DNA of 64,000 nt, from NCBI RefSeq assembly GCF_040362915.1, contig NZ_AP029612.1, forward strand, positions 434,001 to 498,000, read 5' to 3'. Of the stretch, positions 36,411-45,246 are shown one piece after another. Numbering within the stretch: position 1 is the stretch's first letter; each line of letters begins with the position of its first letter. Below the pieces are notes generated by a model, which saw nothing but the letters and a program-made list of their open reading frames with translations, was not told the DNA's origin and did no database searches. Position numbers and translations under genes: made by a program. Source of the DNA: Sediminibacterium sp. KACHI17 (GTDB lineage: Bacteria > Bacteroidota > Bacteroidia > Chitinophagales > Chitinophagaceae).

Positions 36411-39071
36411 TTAAAGATTCTTCAGACTTTCTTCAATGTTCTTGATCCTTGCTTCCGCATCTGCTAATTTCTTTCGCTCCAGGTCTACTACTTCAGGTTT
36501 GGCGTTTTGAACAAAACGTTCATTTCCTAGTTTTTTCATGACACTGTCACGGAAGTTCTTCTGATAATCGAGATCTTTCAATAACTCTGCTTTCAATGCA
36601 GTGGTATCTAATTGACGCTCTGTCTCGATAAAGAATTTATCTTTTTCAACTGCTACAACAATGGCATTGTTGACTGATGTTTCAAAATCAATAGTGGCAG
36701 CATTGACTTGTTTAGATAAAATGCCTGCGATGCTTTCATATTGCTTTTGTTGATTGGTCTCAATATGCAGTTTGATCGGATCTTTTGGTTTGATCTGATT
36801 TTTATTTCTGGCATCTCTCAAAGCAGAAATCACTTGTTTCAATAATTCACCGGATTCAAGAATGGCTTTATTTATAGGACCTACAGTGGTTTGTTGTTTT
36901 ACACATAAATCAACAGACTGTTCCCTTAATAGATGATAGATCTCTTCGGAAATGAATGGCATGTATGGATGCAATAACTGCATCATTTCCTCGAAATAGG
37001 TCAATGTTTTTTCATACACAAAAGGATCTACCGGCTGCTCGAATCCGGGTTTTGCCCATTCCAGATACCAGCTACAGAAATCATCCCATATCAGAGAATA
37101 CAATACTTTCAGGCCTTCGCTCAAACGGAATTGTTGCAAGAGTGTTTCTACTTCTGCTTTTGCTTGTTGTAAGCGAGATTCAAACCAATCGGTTGCAAAG
37201 GACGAAAGCTGAGTGCTTTGAGTTGCCGGCTGCGCGCTTTTTTCTATTCTTGTTTCCCAGCTTTTGATAAGCTTGAGTGCGTTCCAGAGTTTATTGTTGA
37301 AGTTACGTCCTTGTTCTAACGCGGCTTCATCAAATAAAATATCATTACCCGCAGGTGAGGAGATCATGATGCCAAATCGAACAGCGTCTGCTCCATATTG
37401 ATCAATCAGTGCAAGCAGATCAGGTGAATTTCCTAAACTCTTACTCATTTTCCTTCCTTGCTTATCTCTTACGATACCTGTAAAGTATACATGTTTGAAA
37501 GGTATTTCTTTCATGTACTCTTCGCCTGCCATGATCATACGTGCCACCCAAAAGAAGATGATCTCTGGTGCGGTCACCAATGTATTGGTGGGGTAGTAGT
37601 ATTTTACTTCCGCATTACCCGGGTTGGATAATCCTTTGAAAACTTCAAAAGGCCATAACCAACTGGAGAACCATGTATCCAGGCAATCGTCATCTTGACG
37701 TATATCTTCCAATTTCAGATCTGAGAGCTGAGAGCTGAGTTTTTGATACGCTTCTTCTTTTGTAGCAGCTACTGCATAAGTTCCATCGGGCGTATACCAT
37801 GCCGGAATGCGATGTCCCCACCACAATTGACGACTGATACACCAGTCTTTGATATTCTCCATCCAATGACGATAGAGATTTTTAAATTTGGCCGGGTGGA
37901 ATTCAATATCACCATCCATGACCGCTTTTAATGCAGGCTCAGATATTTTTTTCATATCTACCCACCATTGTAAACTCAGTCGCGGCTCAACTACTGCATC
38001 TGTTCTTTCGCTGAATCCGACTTGATTGGTGTAGTCTTCAATTTTAACGATATGTCCTTTCGCTTCGAGTTCAGGAACTATTTTCTTGCGAACTTCAAAA
38101 CGATCTTCACCGATGAATAACTGAGCAGCTTCACTCATCGTGCCGTCATCATTCATGGTATCGATTACTTCCAGATTGTATTTCTGTCCGAGTTGATAAT
38201 CGTTCATGTCATGCGCAGGCGTAACTTTCAATGCACCAGTACCAAAATCTGTAGTCACATAATCATCTGCAATGATGGGAATTCTCCTGCCGATCAACGG
38301 AACGATGGCATATTTGCCATGTAAGTGTTTATAACGCTCATCATCCGGATTTACACATATTGCAGTGTCACCTAAAATCGTTTCTGGTCTCACCGTAGCA
38401 ATCGTAATGAATTCTTTCTCTCTCTTCTTACTGTCATCTGTCAACTCTAAACTGTCAACTATTTCATATCGAACATAATACAACTTACTCTGTACTTCTT
38501 TATAGATCACTTCTTCATCACTCAAAGCAGTTTTTGCTTTTACATCCCAGTTGATCATTCGTTTACCACGATAGATCCAACCTTTTTCATGCAGGTCAAC
38601 AAAAACTTTGATCACTGATTGATAGTAATCTTCATCCATTGTAAAAGAAGTGCGGCTCCAATCAAGGCTACAGCCCATTTTTTTCAGCTGTTGCAAGATG
38701 ATACCGCCGTATTTCTCTTTCCATTCCCAAGCATACTGAAGGAACTCTTCTCTTCCAATAGAAGATTTAGCGATCCCTTTTTCGCGCAGCATGGCTACTA
38801 CTTTGGCTTCTGTAGCAATAGAAGCATGGTCGGTACCAGGAACCCAGCAGGCATTTTTACCCTGCATACGAGCGCGACGTACTAATATATCTTGAATGGT
38901 GTTATTCAGACAATGGCCCATGTGCAACACGCCCGTAACATTTGGAGGGGGTATCACAACGGTAAAAGACTCCCGTTCATCGGGTGTACTGTTGAAATAA
39001 CCTTTATCAAGCCAATGTTGGTACCATCTGGCTTCTATGTCACCCGGGATATAGTTCTTGCTCAATTCCAT
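36411..39071 (-). CDS. valS: Valyl-tRNA synthetase
   Basis: 886 residues from the ATG at 39071 (nine further in-frame residues upstream are unlikely to be coding). Class I motifs are the HIGH variant GVLHMGHCLNN (near residue 50) and GRKMSKSLGNSPD. The editing domain contains TIATVRPETILGDTAICVNP. The anticodon-binding domain and a C-terminal coiled coil (AEARIKNIEESLKNL ending) follow. At three variable positions the coding sequence carries 7-base-period repeats, translated as the stretches DSLELTDDSKK, KLSSQLSDLK and SAQPATQSTQLSS. This is the only tRNA-synthetase gene in the window. Confidence 0.97.
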   Translation of the reverse strand: MELSKNYIPGDIEARWYQHWLDKGYFNSTPDERESFTVVIPPPNVTGVLHMGHCLNNTIQDILVRRARMQGKNACWVPGTDHASIATEAKVVAMLREKGIAKSSIGREEFLQYAWEWKEKYGGIILQQLKKMGCSLDWSRTSFTMDEDYYQSVIKVFVDLHEKGWIYRGKRMINWDVKAKTALSDEEVIYKEVQSKLYYVRYEIVDSLELTDDSKKREKEFITIATVRPETILGDTAICVNPDDERYKHLHGKYAIVPLIGRRIPIIADDYVTTDFGTGALKVTPAHDMNDYQLGQKYNLEVIDTMNDDGTMSEAAQLFIGEDRFEVRKKIVPELEAKGHIVKIEDYTNQVGFSERTDAVVEPRLSLQWWVDMKKISEPALKAVMDGDIEFHPAKFKNLYRHWMENIKDWCISRQLWWGHRIPAWYTPDGTYAVAATKEEAYQKLSSQLSDLKLEDIRQDDDCLDTWFSSWLWPFEVFKGLSNPGNAEVKYYYPTNTLVTAPEIIFFWVARMIMAGEEYMKEIPFKHVYFTGIVRDKQGRKMSKSLGNSPDLLALIDQYGADAVRFGIMISSPAGNDILFDEAALEQGRNFNNKLWNALKLIKSWETRIEKSAQPATQSTQLSSFATDWFESRLQQAKAEVETLLQQFRLSEGLKVLYSLIWDDFCSWYLEWAKPGFEQPVDPFVYEKTLTYFEEMMQLLHPYMPFISEEIYHLLREQSVDLCVKQQTTVGPINKAILESGELLKQVISALRDARNKNQIKPKDPIKLHIETNQQKQYESIAGILSKQVNAATIDFETSVNNAIVVAVEKDKFFIETERQLDTTALKAELLKDLDYQKNFRDSVMKKLGNERFVQNAKPEVVDLERKKLADAEARIKNIEESLKNL
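37207..37234. repeat. Degenerate 7-base-period repeat inside valS (anticodon-domain linker)
   Basis: Plus-strand units are AGCTGAG, TGCTTTG, AGTTGCC and GGCTGCG. On the coding strand it gives the Ser/Thr/Gln-rich linker SAQPATQSTQLSS just before the anticodon-binding domain. This is the weakest of the three valS cases. Confidence 0.4.
37719..37739. repeat. Three-unit heptamer repeat inside valS
   Basis: Plus-strand units are ATCTGAG, AGCTGAG and AGCTGAG (21 bases, in frame), coding for the QKLSSQLSDLK stretch in a variable loop shortly before DTWFSSWLWP. The first unit is identical to a unit of the intergenic array at 7940. Confidence 0.65.
38430..38457. repeat. Four-unit heptamer repeat inside valS (editing-domain loop)
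   Basis: Plus-strand units are ACTGTCA, TCTGTCA, ACTCTAA and ACTGTCA, coding for the VDSLELTDDSKK stretch directly before the TIATVRPETILGD strand of the editing domain, a loop that varies in length among ValRS proteins. Confidence 0.65.
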
Positions 39072-39133
39072 TCCTGATCTCTTTTTTAAGGCTGGCAAAA
39101 CTACGAAAATAGTGGGGGAGTGAGAGGGGGTAC

Positions 39134-39157
39134 AAAAAAACCACGCATGGCGTGGTT
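39134..39157 (-). terminator. Intrinsic terminator of the small lipoprotein gene
   Basis: AACCACGC (39139-39146) pairs with GCGTGGTT (39150-39157) around a 3-base loop. On the minus strand it is followed by seven T residues. Confidence 0.88.
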
Positions 39158-39183
39158 ATATATTGAGAGTAAGGGGATCCGGA

Positions 39184-39423
39184 TTACCAGATAAATATGG
39201 CTTCATTCCATTCCAGAATAGAAATAGCCTGGGGTTGCTGAGGAACGCTTTTTTCTTCTTCATGCATCATATTCCCTTGTTGTAAGGCTTTTCGCTGCTT
39301 CAAAGACATGGAAGTGCAACAATTGGCCACTTGGTTTCCTGCTTTCTTGCAGAATTGACGAACCTGACTGCCACTGCAGGCAGTGAAGGCGATCAAGAGA
39401 CAAATCAAAACAATATTCTTCAT
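39184..39423 (-). CDS. Small putative lipoprotein, unknown function
   Basis: 79 residues from the ATG at 39423, giving a lipoprotein signal (ICLLIAFTACSGS, lipobox cysteine at about residue 16). The mature part contains four more cysteines, in QFCKKAGNQVANCCTSMSLK, a density that suggests metal binding or disulfides. No family recognised. A strong terminator follows, supporting a real short transcript. Confidence 0.6.
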   Translation of the reverse strand: MKNIVLICLLIAFTACSGSQVRQFCKKAGNQVANCCTSMSLKQRKALQQGNMMHEEEKSVPQQPQAISILEWNEAIFIW

Positions 39424-39577
39424 GTCAGTTGTTTTCTGGTACAAAGCTAACCGGCCTTTTGAAAAGATCAGGTTAACCACTGTTAATTATACCTAACGAT
39501 CCTTTATGAATTAGGTTACAGTTTTGCACCATTTTTTTTCTGATCCATAGGTCTCTGCAAGAACAAAAACATTACAG

Positions 39578-39596
39578 TCTGCTCAAAAAGAGCAGA
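39578..39596 (-). terminator. Small hairpin after the 39619-39768 mini-gene
   Basis: TCTGCTC (39578-39584) pairs with GAGCAGA (39590-39596) around five A residues. On the minus strand a TTTTTG run lies several bases after it, making it a weak terminator candidate. Confidence 0.4.
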
Positions 39597-39618
39597 ATAA
39601 AGAAGAGAAATCAGGGTT

Positions 39619-39768
39619 TAGCGTAAAAAATCAGTGGGTAGTGAATGCTCAGGCGCGGCCTTTCCATTCCAGATAAGACAATACAACAACAGCGATCAAA
39701 ATAATGGCCACAATAGCGGCATTCCGTGCATTCTCACTGATGTGAAATTGGGATTTTGTGTTTGACAT
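39619..39768 (-). CDS. Possible 49-residue single-helix membrane protein
   Basis: From the ATG at 39768 the frame reads MSNTKSQFHISENARN followed by a clear transmembrane helix, AAIVAIILIAVVVLSYLEWK, then a short tail. The short polar N-terminus, single helix and following hairpin suggest a real small membrane protein. The exact C-terminus is the least certain part; a one-base reading error near 39660 would shorten it to about 39 residues. No homologous family is known to me. Confidence 0.4.
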
Positions 39769-39932
39769 GGCAAGTAGATTTGGTACGTAAAAAAGGTTTT
39801 ACGGTCTTCCAGAGGATATTTTATATCGTTCAGAAGAAATCCAAGCTGTCAATAAAACCGGGGCTGTCGGGGGAGAACTGAATCTTTGTTTGTAAGATAT
39901 GCTTTATTTACCGAATTTACAAGCCTTATTGT

Positions 39933-41246
39933 ATGCAATTTGCTATTGTGGATATCGAAACAACGGGCGGTTTTCCGGAACAACATGGAATGACCGAAAT
40001 CGCCATCGTATTACACAATGGTACTGAAGTGGAGGGGAAGTATGAGACCCTCATCAATCCGCATCAGGAGATCCCTCCATATATCGCGAATATGACCGGA
40101 ATTTCGGATGCCATGGTTGCAAAAGCGCCTTCATTTGAAACAGTAGCACAGGAAATTTTCAATCTTTTATCCGGGAGAATATTTGTGGCCCATAATGTCA
40201 ATTTCGACTACTCTTTTGTTAAGTACCATTTACAAAAAGCAGGTTATCAATTGAATGTGCCGAAACTTTGTACAATTCGTTTGAGTCGAAAAGTATTTCC
40301 CGGATTTCGCAAATACGGATTAGGTCATCTATGCAGGGAATTGGATATCCAGATTACCAATCGACATCGTGCAGGTGGGGATGCTTTGGCTACTGCTCAG
40401 GTATTAGATATGGTACTGCAAAACAATGGTCAGCGACTGATCAAAGAGATGCTGAAGAAGGAAAATCATGGTCAAACGCTACCGGCTCATTTGCCTGAAA
40501 AACAGGTCATGGGATTGCCCCAAAAACCCGGCGTCTACTACTTCCATGATCAAAAAGATAAAGTGCTGTATGTGGGCAAGGCTAAAAATTTGAAGAAAAG
40601 GGTACTCAGTCATTTTTCCGGTTTAGATATCAGTAAAAAACGACAAGAACTTCTAAGAACCGTTCATAGGATCTCTTATGTAGAATGTCCGACTGAATTT
40701 ATAGCGTCATTGTTTGAGAGTGTAGAGATCAAAAGACTGTGGCCGATACATAATAAAAGTCAGAAAAGATTTGAGCAGGTCTGGGGTATCTATCAGTTTG
40801 AAGACAACAGAGGTTATATCAGATTGGGTATCGATAAAAAAAGAAAATATTTACAGCCGATTGCATCCTTTGCTTTGTTAGCAGATGCACACAGGATGTT
40901 ATGGAAGTTGGTAAAGATGCATGATCTTCATCCCGCACTCTGTTTTCTTGATCTCACACCGCAAAAAGAGTGGCCAGCAGTAGATGAGTACAATCAACGG
41001 GTAATGACTGCATTACATTGGGTCACAGAACAAAAAGAAACATTTGTGATACGCGATCAGTCAGCCTGTATCCTTGTTGAAAACGGTGTCTTTTATGGGA
41101 TGGGTATCACAGATGCTGATACCGCTATTCATCAGTTGGAAGAATTAAAAGGTCAATTGACCATGTATCCGGAAAATGAGGTCATCCGCTCAATGATCCG
41201 TAACTATACAGAACGTTATCCATCTAAGGTTATTCGCATTGCTTAA
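39933..41246 (+). CDS. DEDDh 3'-5' exonuclease fused to a GIY-YIG nuclease domain
   Basis: 437 residues. Residues about 1-170 are an epsilon-subunit-like exonuclease with FAIVDIETTGG, AHNVNFDYSFVKYHL and HRAGGDALATAQVL (the D-E-D-D-h residues). About residues 198-280 form a GIY-YIG domain (KPGVYYFHDQKDKVLYVGKA, KNLKKRVLSHFS) like UvrC and Cho; the last 150 residues are unassigned. The pairing resembles PolC-epsilon/UvrC-type fusions and points to DNA repair. No adjacent repair genes; the next gene is tex. Confidence 0.9.
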   Translation: MQFAIVDIETTGGFPEQHGMTEIAIVLHNGTEVEGKYETLINPHQEIPPYIANMTGISDAMVAKAPSFETVAQEIFNLLSGRIFVAHNVNFDYSFVKYHLQKAGYQLNVPKLCTIRLSRKVFPGFRKYGLGHLCRELDIQITNRHRAGGDALATAQVLDMVLQNNGQRLIKEMLKKENHGQTLPAHLPEKQVMGLPQKPGVYYFHDQKDKVLYVGKAKNLKKRVLSHFSGLDISKKRQELLRTVHRISYVECPTEFIASLFESVEIKRLWPIHNKSQKRFEQVWGIYQFEDNRGYIRLGIDKKRKYLQPIASFALLADAHRMLWKLVKMHDLHPALCFLDLTPQKEWPAVDEYNQRVMTALHWVTEQKETFVIRDQSACILVENGVFYGMGITDADTAIHQLEELKGQLTMYPENEVIRSMIRNYTERYPSKVIRIA

Positions 41247-41251
41247 TTTTT

Positions 41252-41279
41252 CTCATAGCTCATAGCTCACAGCTAAAAA
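41252..41279. repeat. Heptanucleotide tandem repeat after the exonuclease gene
   Basis: Units CTCATAG, CTCATAG and CTCACAG (41252-41272), then a degenerate CTAAAAA, begin six bases after the stop codon. Confidence 0.7.
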
Positions 41280-41392
41280 GCCCATCACCCCGTAAAATTT
41301 AAACAAGGCGCTCAGATTATCCACATCTTTTTTTTACACCCTCATTTCCTCCTACATTCGCTCCCCTGATTTTTTAATCGTCAAAAAGGAAA

Positions 41393-43639
41393 ATGTTTAT
41401 GTCTGGTTTTGCTGCATTGATCGCCGTTAAATTGAATCTCAAACAAACCCAAGTACAAGCAGTATTAGCATTATTCGAAGAAGGTGCTACGATCCCTTTT
41501 ATCGCACGTTATCGAAAAGATAAAACGGGTGGATTAGATGAGGTACAGATTCAACAGATCCAGGATGAGGCTAAGTTTCTCAAAGAGTTTACTGAACGTA
41601 AAACTTTCATCGAAAAAGCCATTACAGAACAAGGAAAGATGACGGAGGAGTTGCAGACAAAAATAAATAACGCCACTACGATAGCTGCATTGGAAGATAT
41701 TTATCTGCCCTATAAACCCAAAAGAAAAACAAAAGCACAAACGGCTCGTGAAAATGGATTAGAGCCTTTGGCAGATATTATGCTTGCACAGCAACAAGAT
41801 GACGTGGCATTGGAAGCTGCTAAATATATCAACGAAAAGATCACATCAGCAGAAGATGCTTTGCAAGGAGCCAGAGATATCATTGCAGAAATGGTCAATG
41901 AGAATGCTGAAGTACGTGCCAAAATGCGTAAACTGTTTGAGGATACTGCAACGATGCAAAGTAAGGTGTTGGCAGATAAAGAAACAGAGGGCGTCAAGTA
42001 CAAAGATTATTTTGATTTTTCGGAACCGATCCATAAGATCCCTTCTCATCGTATTCTCGCCATCCTTCGTGGATTTTTGGAGGGCGTATTGAGAATGGGT
42101 ATCGCACCATTGGAAGAAGATGCGCTCTATTTGTTAGAGCAGCAATTTATCAAAGGGATGAGTCCATGGTCAGAGCATTTGAAAAAAGCGCTTCGCGATG
42201 CCTATAGAAGATTGATGCAGCCTAGTTTGGAATCTGAATTCAGAACATCATTGAAACAAAAAGCGGATGAAGAAGCGATCAACGTTTTTGCTGAAAACCT
42301 TCGTCAGTTGTTATTGAGCGCGCCATTGGGCAGAAAAAATATTCTTGCCATCGATCCCGGTTATCGAACTGGCTGTAAAGTGGTGTGCTTGGATAACAAA
42401 GGAGATCTCCAAACAACTGATCTGATCTATGTTCATGAAAACAATCGGATCTATGAAAGTGAACATAAGATTCGAAAGCTGGTAGAGCAGTTCAAAGTAG
42501 AAGCCATCGCTATCGGTGACGGTACTGCAGGAAGAGAGACAGAACAGTTTATCAAAAAAATGCAATTAGGGCTGCCTATTTTCTTAGTGAATGAAGATGG
42601 GGCATCTGTGTATTCAGCTTCTGAAACAGCACGTGAAGAATTTCCGGATCAGGATGTAACAGTTCGTGGTTCTGTAAGCATCGGTCGTCGTTTAATGGAT
42701 CCATTGGCGGAATTGGTAAAGATCGATCCGAAAAGTATTGGGGTTGGGCAGTATCAACACGACGTAAATCAGTTCCGTTTGAAAGAACGATTAGACCAAA
42801 CAGTAGTAAGCTGTGTGAATGCAGTTGGTGTTAATTTGAATACTGCAAGTAAACATCTCCTGGCATATGTCAGTGGTATTGGTGGCAGCATGGCTGATAA
42901 TATTGTTCGTTATCGATCTGAGATCGGTGGGTTTAAGGAAAGAAATCAACTTTTGAAAGTACCTCGTTTGGGTGCCAAAGCATTTGAACAGTGTGCCGGA
43001 TTTTTAAGGATCAAAGAAGGAAGTAATCCACTGGATGCGAGTGCTGTTCATCCGGAAGCTTATGCTATCGTGGAAAAGATGGCGGGTGATTTACAAGTAG
43101 ACGTAAAAGCATTGATCGGAAATGAAACATTGGTAGCTAAGATCGATCCTAAAAAATATGTAACAGAACAGTTCGGTGAATTGACACTGAGAGATATCCT
43201 CAATGAGTTGAAGAAGCCCGGACTGGATCCTCGTAATGAATTAGAACAGTTTGAATTTGCACAGATCTATAAGTTGGAAGATGTACAAACCGGAATGATC
43301 GTTCCCGGAGTCGTGACCAATCTTACCAGATTTGGTGCTTTCGTGGATATTGGAGTAAAGCAGGATGGATTGGTACATGTGAGTGAAATTGCCAACCGAT
43401 ATATCAGTGATCCGGGCGAGGCATTGAAACTCGGACAAAAAGTACAGGTGAAAGTAATGGAAGTGGATGTACAACGAAAGCGTATCGGGTTATCGATTAA
43501 GCAGGCTAGTGCTGAGGAAAGGGTACAGGGAGACAGAAGAACGAGACGACAAGAAAACTTTAAGCAAAAAGAAGAAGATCTTTCTTCATTGAGTGTCAAT
43601 GATGCATTGAATGCATTGAAGAAGAAGTTTGGGAAATAA
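41393..43639 (+). CDS. tex: Tex family RNA-binding transcription accessory protein
   Basis: 748 residues; a second ATG at 41399 is equally possible, with an AAAAGGAAA stretch just upstream. Domains in order are the N-terminal Tex helices (IPFIARYRKDKTGGLDEVQI), the YqgF-like RNase H fold (NILAIDPGYRTGCKVVCLD, about residues 315-335), helix-hairpin-helix segments (GVNLNTASKHLLAYVSGIG) and a C-terminal S1 RNA-binding domain (VTNLTRFGAFVDIGVKQDG). Tex proteins affect transcription and RNA metabolism. Likely monocistronic. Confidence 0.95.
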   Translation: MFMSGFAALIAVKLNLKQTQVQAVLALFEEGATIPFIARYRKDKTGGLDEVQIQQIQDEAKFLKEFTERKTFIEKAITEQGKMTEELQTKINNATTIAALEDIYLPYKPKRKTKAQTARENGLEPLADIMLAQQQDDVALEAAKYINEKITSAEDALQGARDIIAEMVNENAEVRAKMRKLFEDTATMQSKVLADKETEGVKYKDYFDFSEPIHKIPSHRILAILRGFLEGVLRMGIAPLEEDALYLLEQQFIKGMSPWSEHLKKALRDAYRRLMQPSLESEFRTSLKQKADEEAINVFAENLRQLLLSAPLGRKNILAIDPGYRTGCKVVCLDNKGDLQTTDLIYVHENNRIYESEHKIRKLVEQFKVEAIAIGDGTAGRETEQFIKKMQLGLPIFLVNEDGASVYSASETAREEFPDQDVTVRGSVSIGRRLMDPLAELVKIDPKSIGVGQYQHDVNQFRLKERLDQTVVSCVNAVGVNLNTASKHLLAYVSGIGGSMADNIVRYRSEIGGFKERNQLLKVPRLGAKAFEQCAGFLRIKEGSNPLDASAVHPEAYAIVEKMAGDLQVDVKALIGNETLVAKIDPKKYVTEQFGELTLRDILNELKKPGLDPRNELEQFEFAQIYKLEDVQTGMIVPGVVTNLTRFGAFVDIGVKQDGLVHVSEIANRYISDPGEALKLGQKVQVKVMEVDVQRKRIGLSIKQASAEERVQGDRRTRRQENFKQKEEDLSSLSVNDALNALKKKFGK

Positions 43640-43716
43640 GGAATTGAAAGTGAAATAAGAGTTGATAAACGGTGATTTTGATTCCTGAACATGCGTTATC
43701 TTGTCATCTCTAAATC

Positions 43717-44256
43717 ATGATCATGAAAAAGATTATTGCGCTGGTTGCAGCAGTTGTGTTCGTCACTGTTTCTTTTGCTCAGGATAAGGTGAATCCAATC
43801 ATTAAAGATTTTGGCCCGGTATATGAAATACCAGATGCGGTAGAAAAGCCGGATCCAAAAATGAATTACAAACTGTTGGTGGATCTTGTTATGGCCAGCA
43901 TCAAACCGGATACCATCAATTTGGGGATAGAAGCAGCTTGCACTTTACTCAACTTACATGGTGTGGGAGGGGTTCCTAAAGAAAAGATCAACATGGTAAT
44001 GGCAGTACATAATGCTGCAGGGTATACCATTTTGAATAATGAAGCTTACAAAGCAAGATATAAAGTAGACAATCCCAATTTACCCATGATCAAAGCTTTA
44101 TTGGATGCAGGTGTCAAGATCGTAGTATGTGGACAGACACTTAAAAAAAGAGGGATTGACCCTTCAACATTAGCGCCGGGTATTGGTGTTGCGACTTCAG
44201 CATTGACCACCATTACTACTTACCAATTAAAGGGATATGCCCTCATTAAATGGTAA
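43717..44256 (+). CDS. Secreted DsrE/DsrF-like family protein
   Basis: 179 residues with a signal peptide (IALVAAVVFVTVSFAQ); the start may be two codons later at 43723. The body fits the DsrE/F sulfur-relay fold: INLGIEAACTLLNLHGVGGV, INMVMAVHNAAGYTIL, and a conserved cysteine in GVKIVVCGQTLKKRGIDP. Secreted DsrE-like proteins are widespread but poorly characterised; persulfide handling is family-based inference. Its last 30 bases overlap the convergent transglutaminase-like gene. Confidence 0.82.
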   Translation: MIMKKIIALVAAVVFVTVSFAQDKVNPIIKDFGPVYEIPDAVEKPDPKMNYKLLVDLVMASIKPDTINLGIEAACTLLNLHGVGGVPKEKINMVMAVHNAAGYTILNNEAYKARYKVDNPNLPMIKALLDAGVKIVVCGQTLKKRGIDPSTLAPGIGVATSALTTITTYQLKGYALIKW

Positions 44257-45123
44257 CAGCTTATTTTTTTGGATGAATTCTCTCTTAAGATCCTGATAAG
44301 TTTTGACCAATTTAGCAATGTCTTTTTCGCGCAGATGAAGGTTCTCTTTTCCCTCAAAAGCGGCTTTTACATGTGGCGATAATTGTTTAATTTGAGCGGT
44401 CCAACTTTTCCATGATGGGAGATCTGTTAATTTTCCCTGGTACAATTGATTAAAGGCTTCGATCAGATAATGACGGCTTCTGTCTGTGGATAACTGCTGT
44501 TGCTGATCTACTACAAACACAGCCACTGGAACAATCATATCATTTGTAATGGAAGTATCGATGGTCATTCTGGGACCAAACCAAACCCTTGCTTTAAGCC
44601 ATTGTTCTGTTCCAATTACATTCATCGAAGGGTCAACGGGTTCCCATTTCCCAGTTTCTTCGTCTAATACTTCAAGCCATCGATGATCATTGTGTTGTCT
44701 TCCGAATACAGACATCCGATTACCTACTTGAACCACTTTTTCTTCCGCTGTTTTCTGTCGTTCATCACTATATACATGTAGATTGATTTCTGCTATGGCT
44801 CTGTATGGCAAGTGAATGGATTTGATCATGGCCATATACACTTTAGCCAATTCAAAGCAATTACCACCGCCACGTGCCAAGATCTGATTCACAGTTCTTG
44901 TTTGATAATCTGTGGCTTTCCAATCTAATCGATTCGAAAGCCAGTTCAGTACTGCACGAGCTTTACCATATGAACTATTTTGATCTTTTACAATGTCTTG
45001 TGTTAATACGGAAAGTTGTAATTCAGTGGTATCAATGGTTTCACTTAAATGTGTACGACCTGTTTGCGCAAATAAAGAGGTGCTTGCACAAAAAAAGATG
45101 AAGAGCAGGCAGATGTTTTTCAT
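44227..45123 (-). CDS. Secreted transglutaminase-like (cysteine protease fold) protein
   Basis: 298 residues with a signal peptide (FIFFCASTSLFAQ). The core has the catalytic triad pattern: cysteine in RGGGNCFELAKVYMAMIKS, histidine in DHRWLEVLDEETGKWEPVDP and the following aspartate in that segment. Bacterial members are often proteases or peptidoglycan/peptide hydrolases; the substrate is unknown. The C-terminal part (after about residue 215) is helical. The gene overlaps the DsrE-like gene and is divergent from the amidohydrolase gene. Confidence 0.83.
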   Translation of the reverse strand: MKNICLLFIFFCASTSLFAQTGRTHLSETIDTTELQLSVLTQDIVKDQNSSYGKARAVLNWLSNRLDWKATDYQTRTVNQILARGGGNCFELAKVYMAMIKSIHLPYRAIAEINLHVYSDERQKTAEEKVVQVGNRMSVFGRQHNDHRWLEVLDEETGKWEPVDPSMNVIGTEQWLKARVWFGPRMTIDTSITNDMIVPVAVFVVDQQQQLSTDRSRHYLIEAFNQLYQGKLTDLPSWKSWTAQIKQLSPHVKAAFEGKENLHLREKDIAKLVKTYQDLKREFIQKNKLLPFNEGISL

Positions 45124-45246
45124 TCATTTTTTTTGAGTAGAACGTTTTTTTAGTCTAAAGGTTACACAACAAAATCAGGCTTTTTTGATAAATGGAGTTT
45201 ATGGTATCGGTATCAGTCGTATCTTTTAACTATAAAACCGTACCGA

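Larger units (their letters stand above)
39424..39932. other. 509-base interval, mostly non-coding
   Basis: It holds only a possible 49-codon minus-strand membrane peptide (39619-39768) and a hairpin at 39578-39596. The remaining AT-rich sequence, including the upstream region of the exonuclease gene, shows no other ORF or repeat that I can support. Confidence 0.5.
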
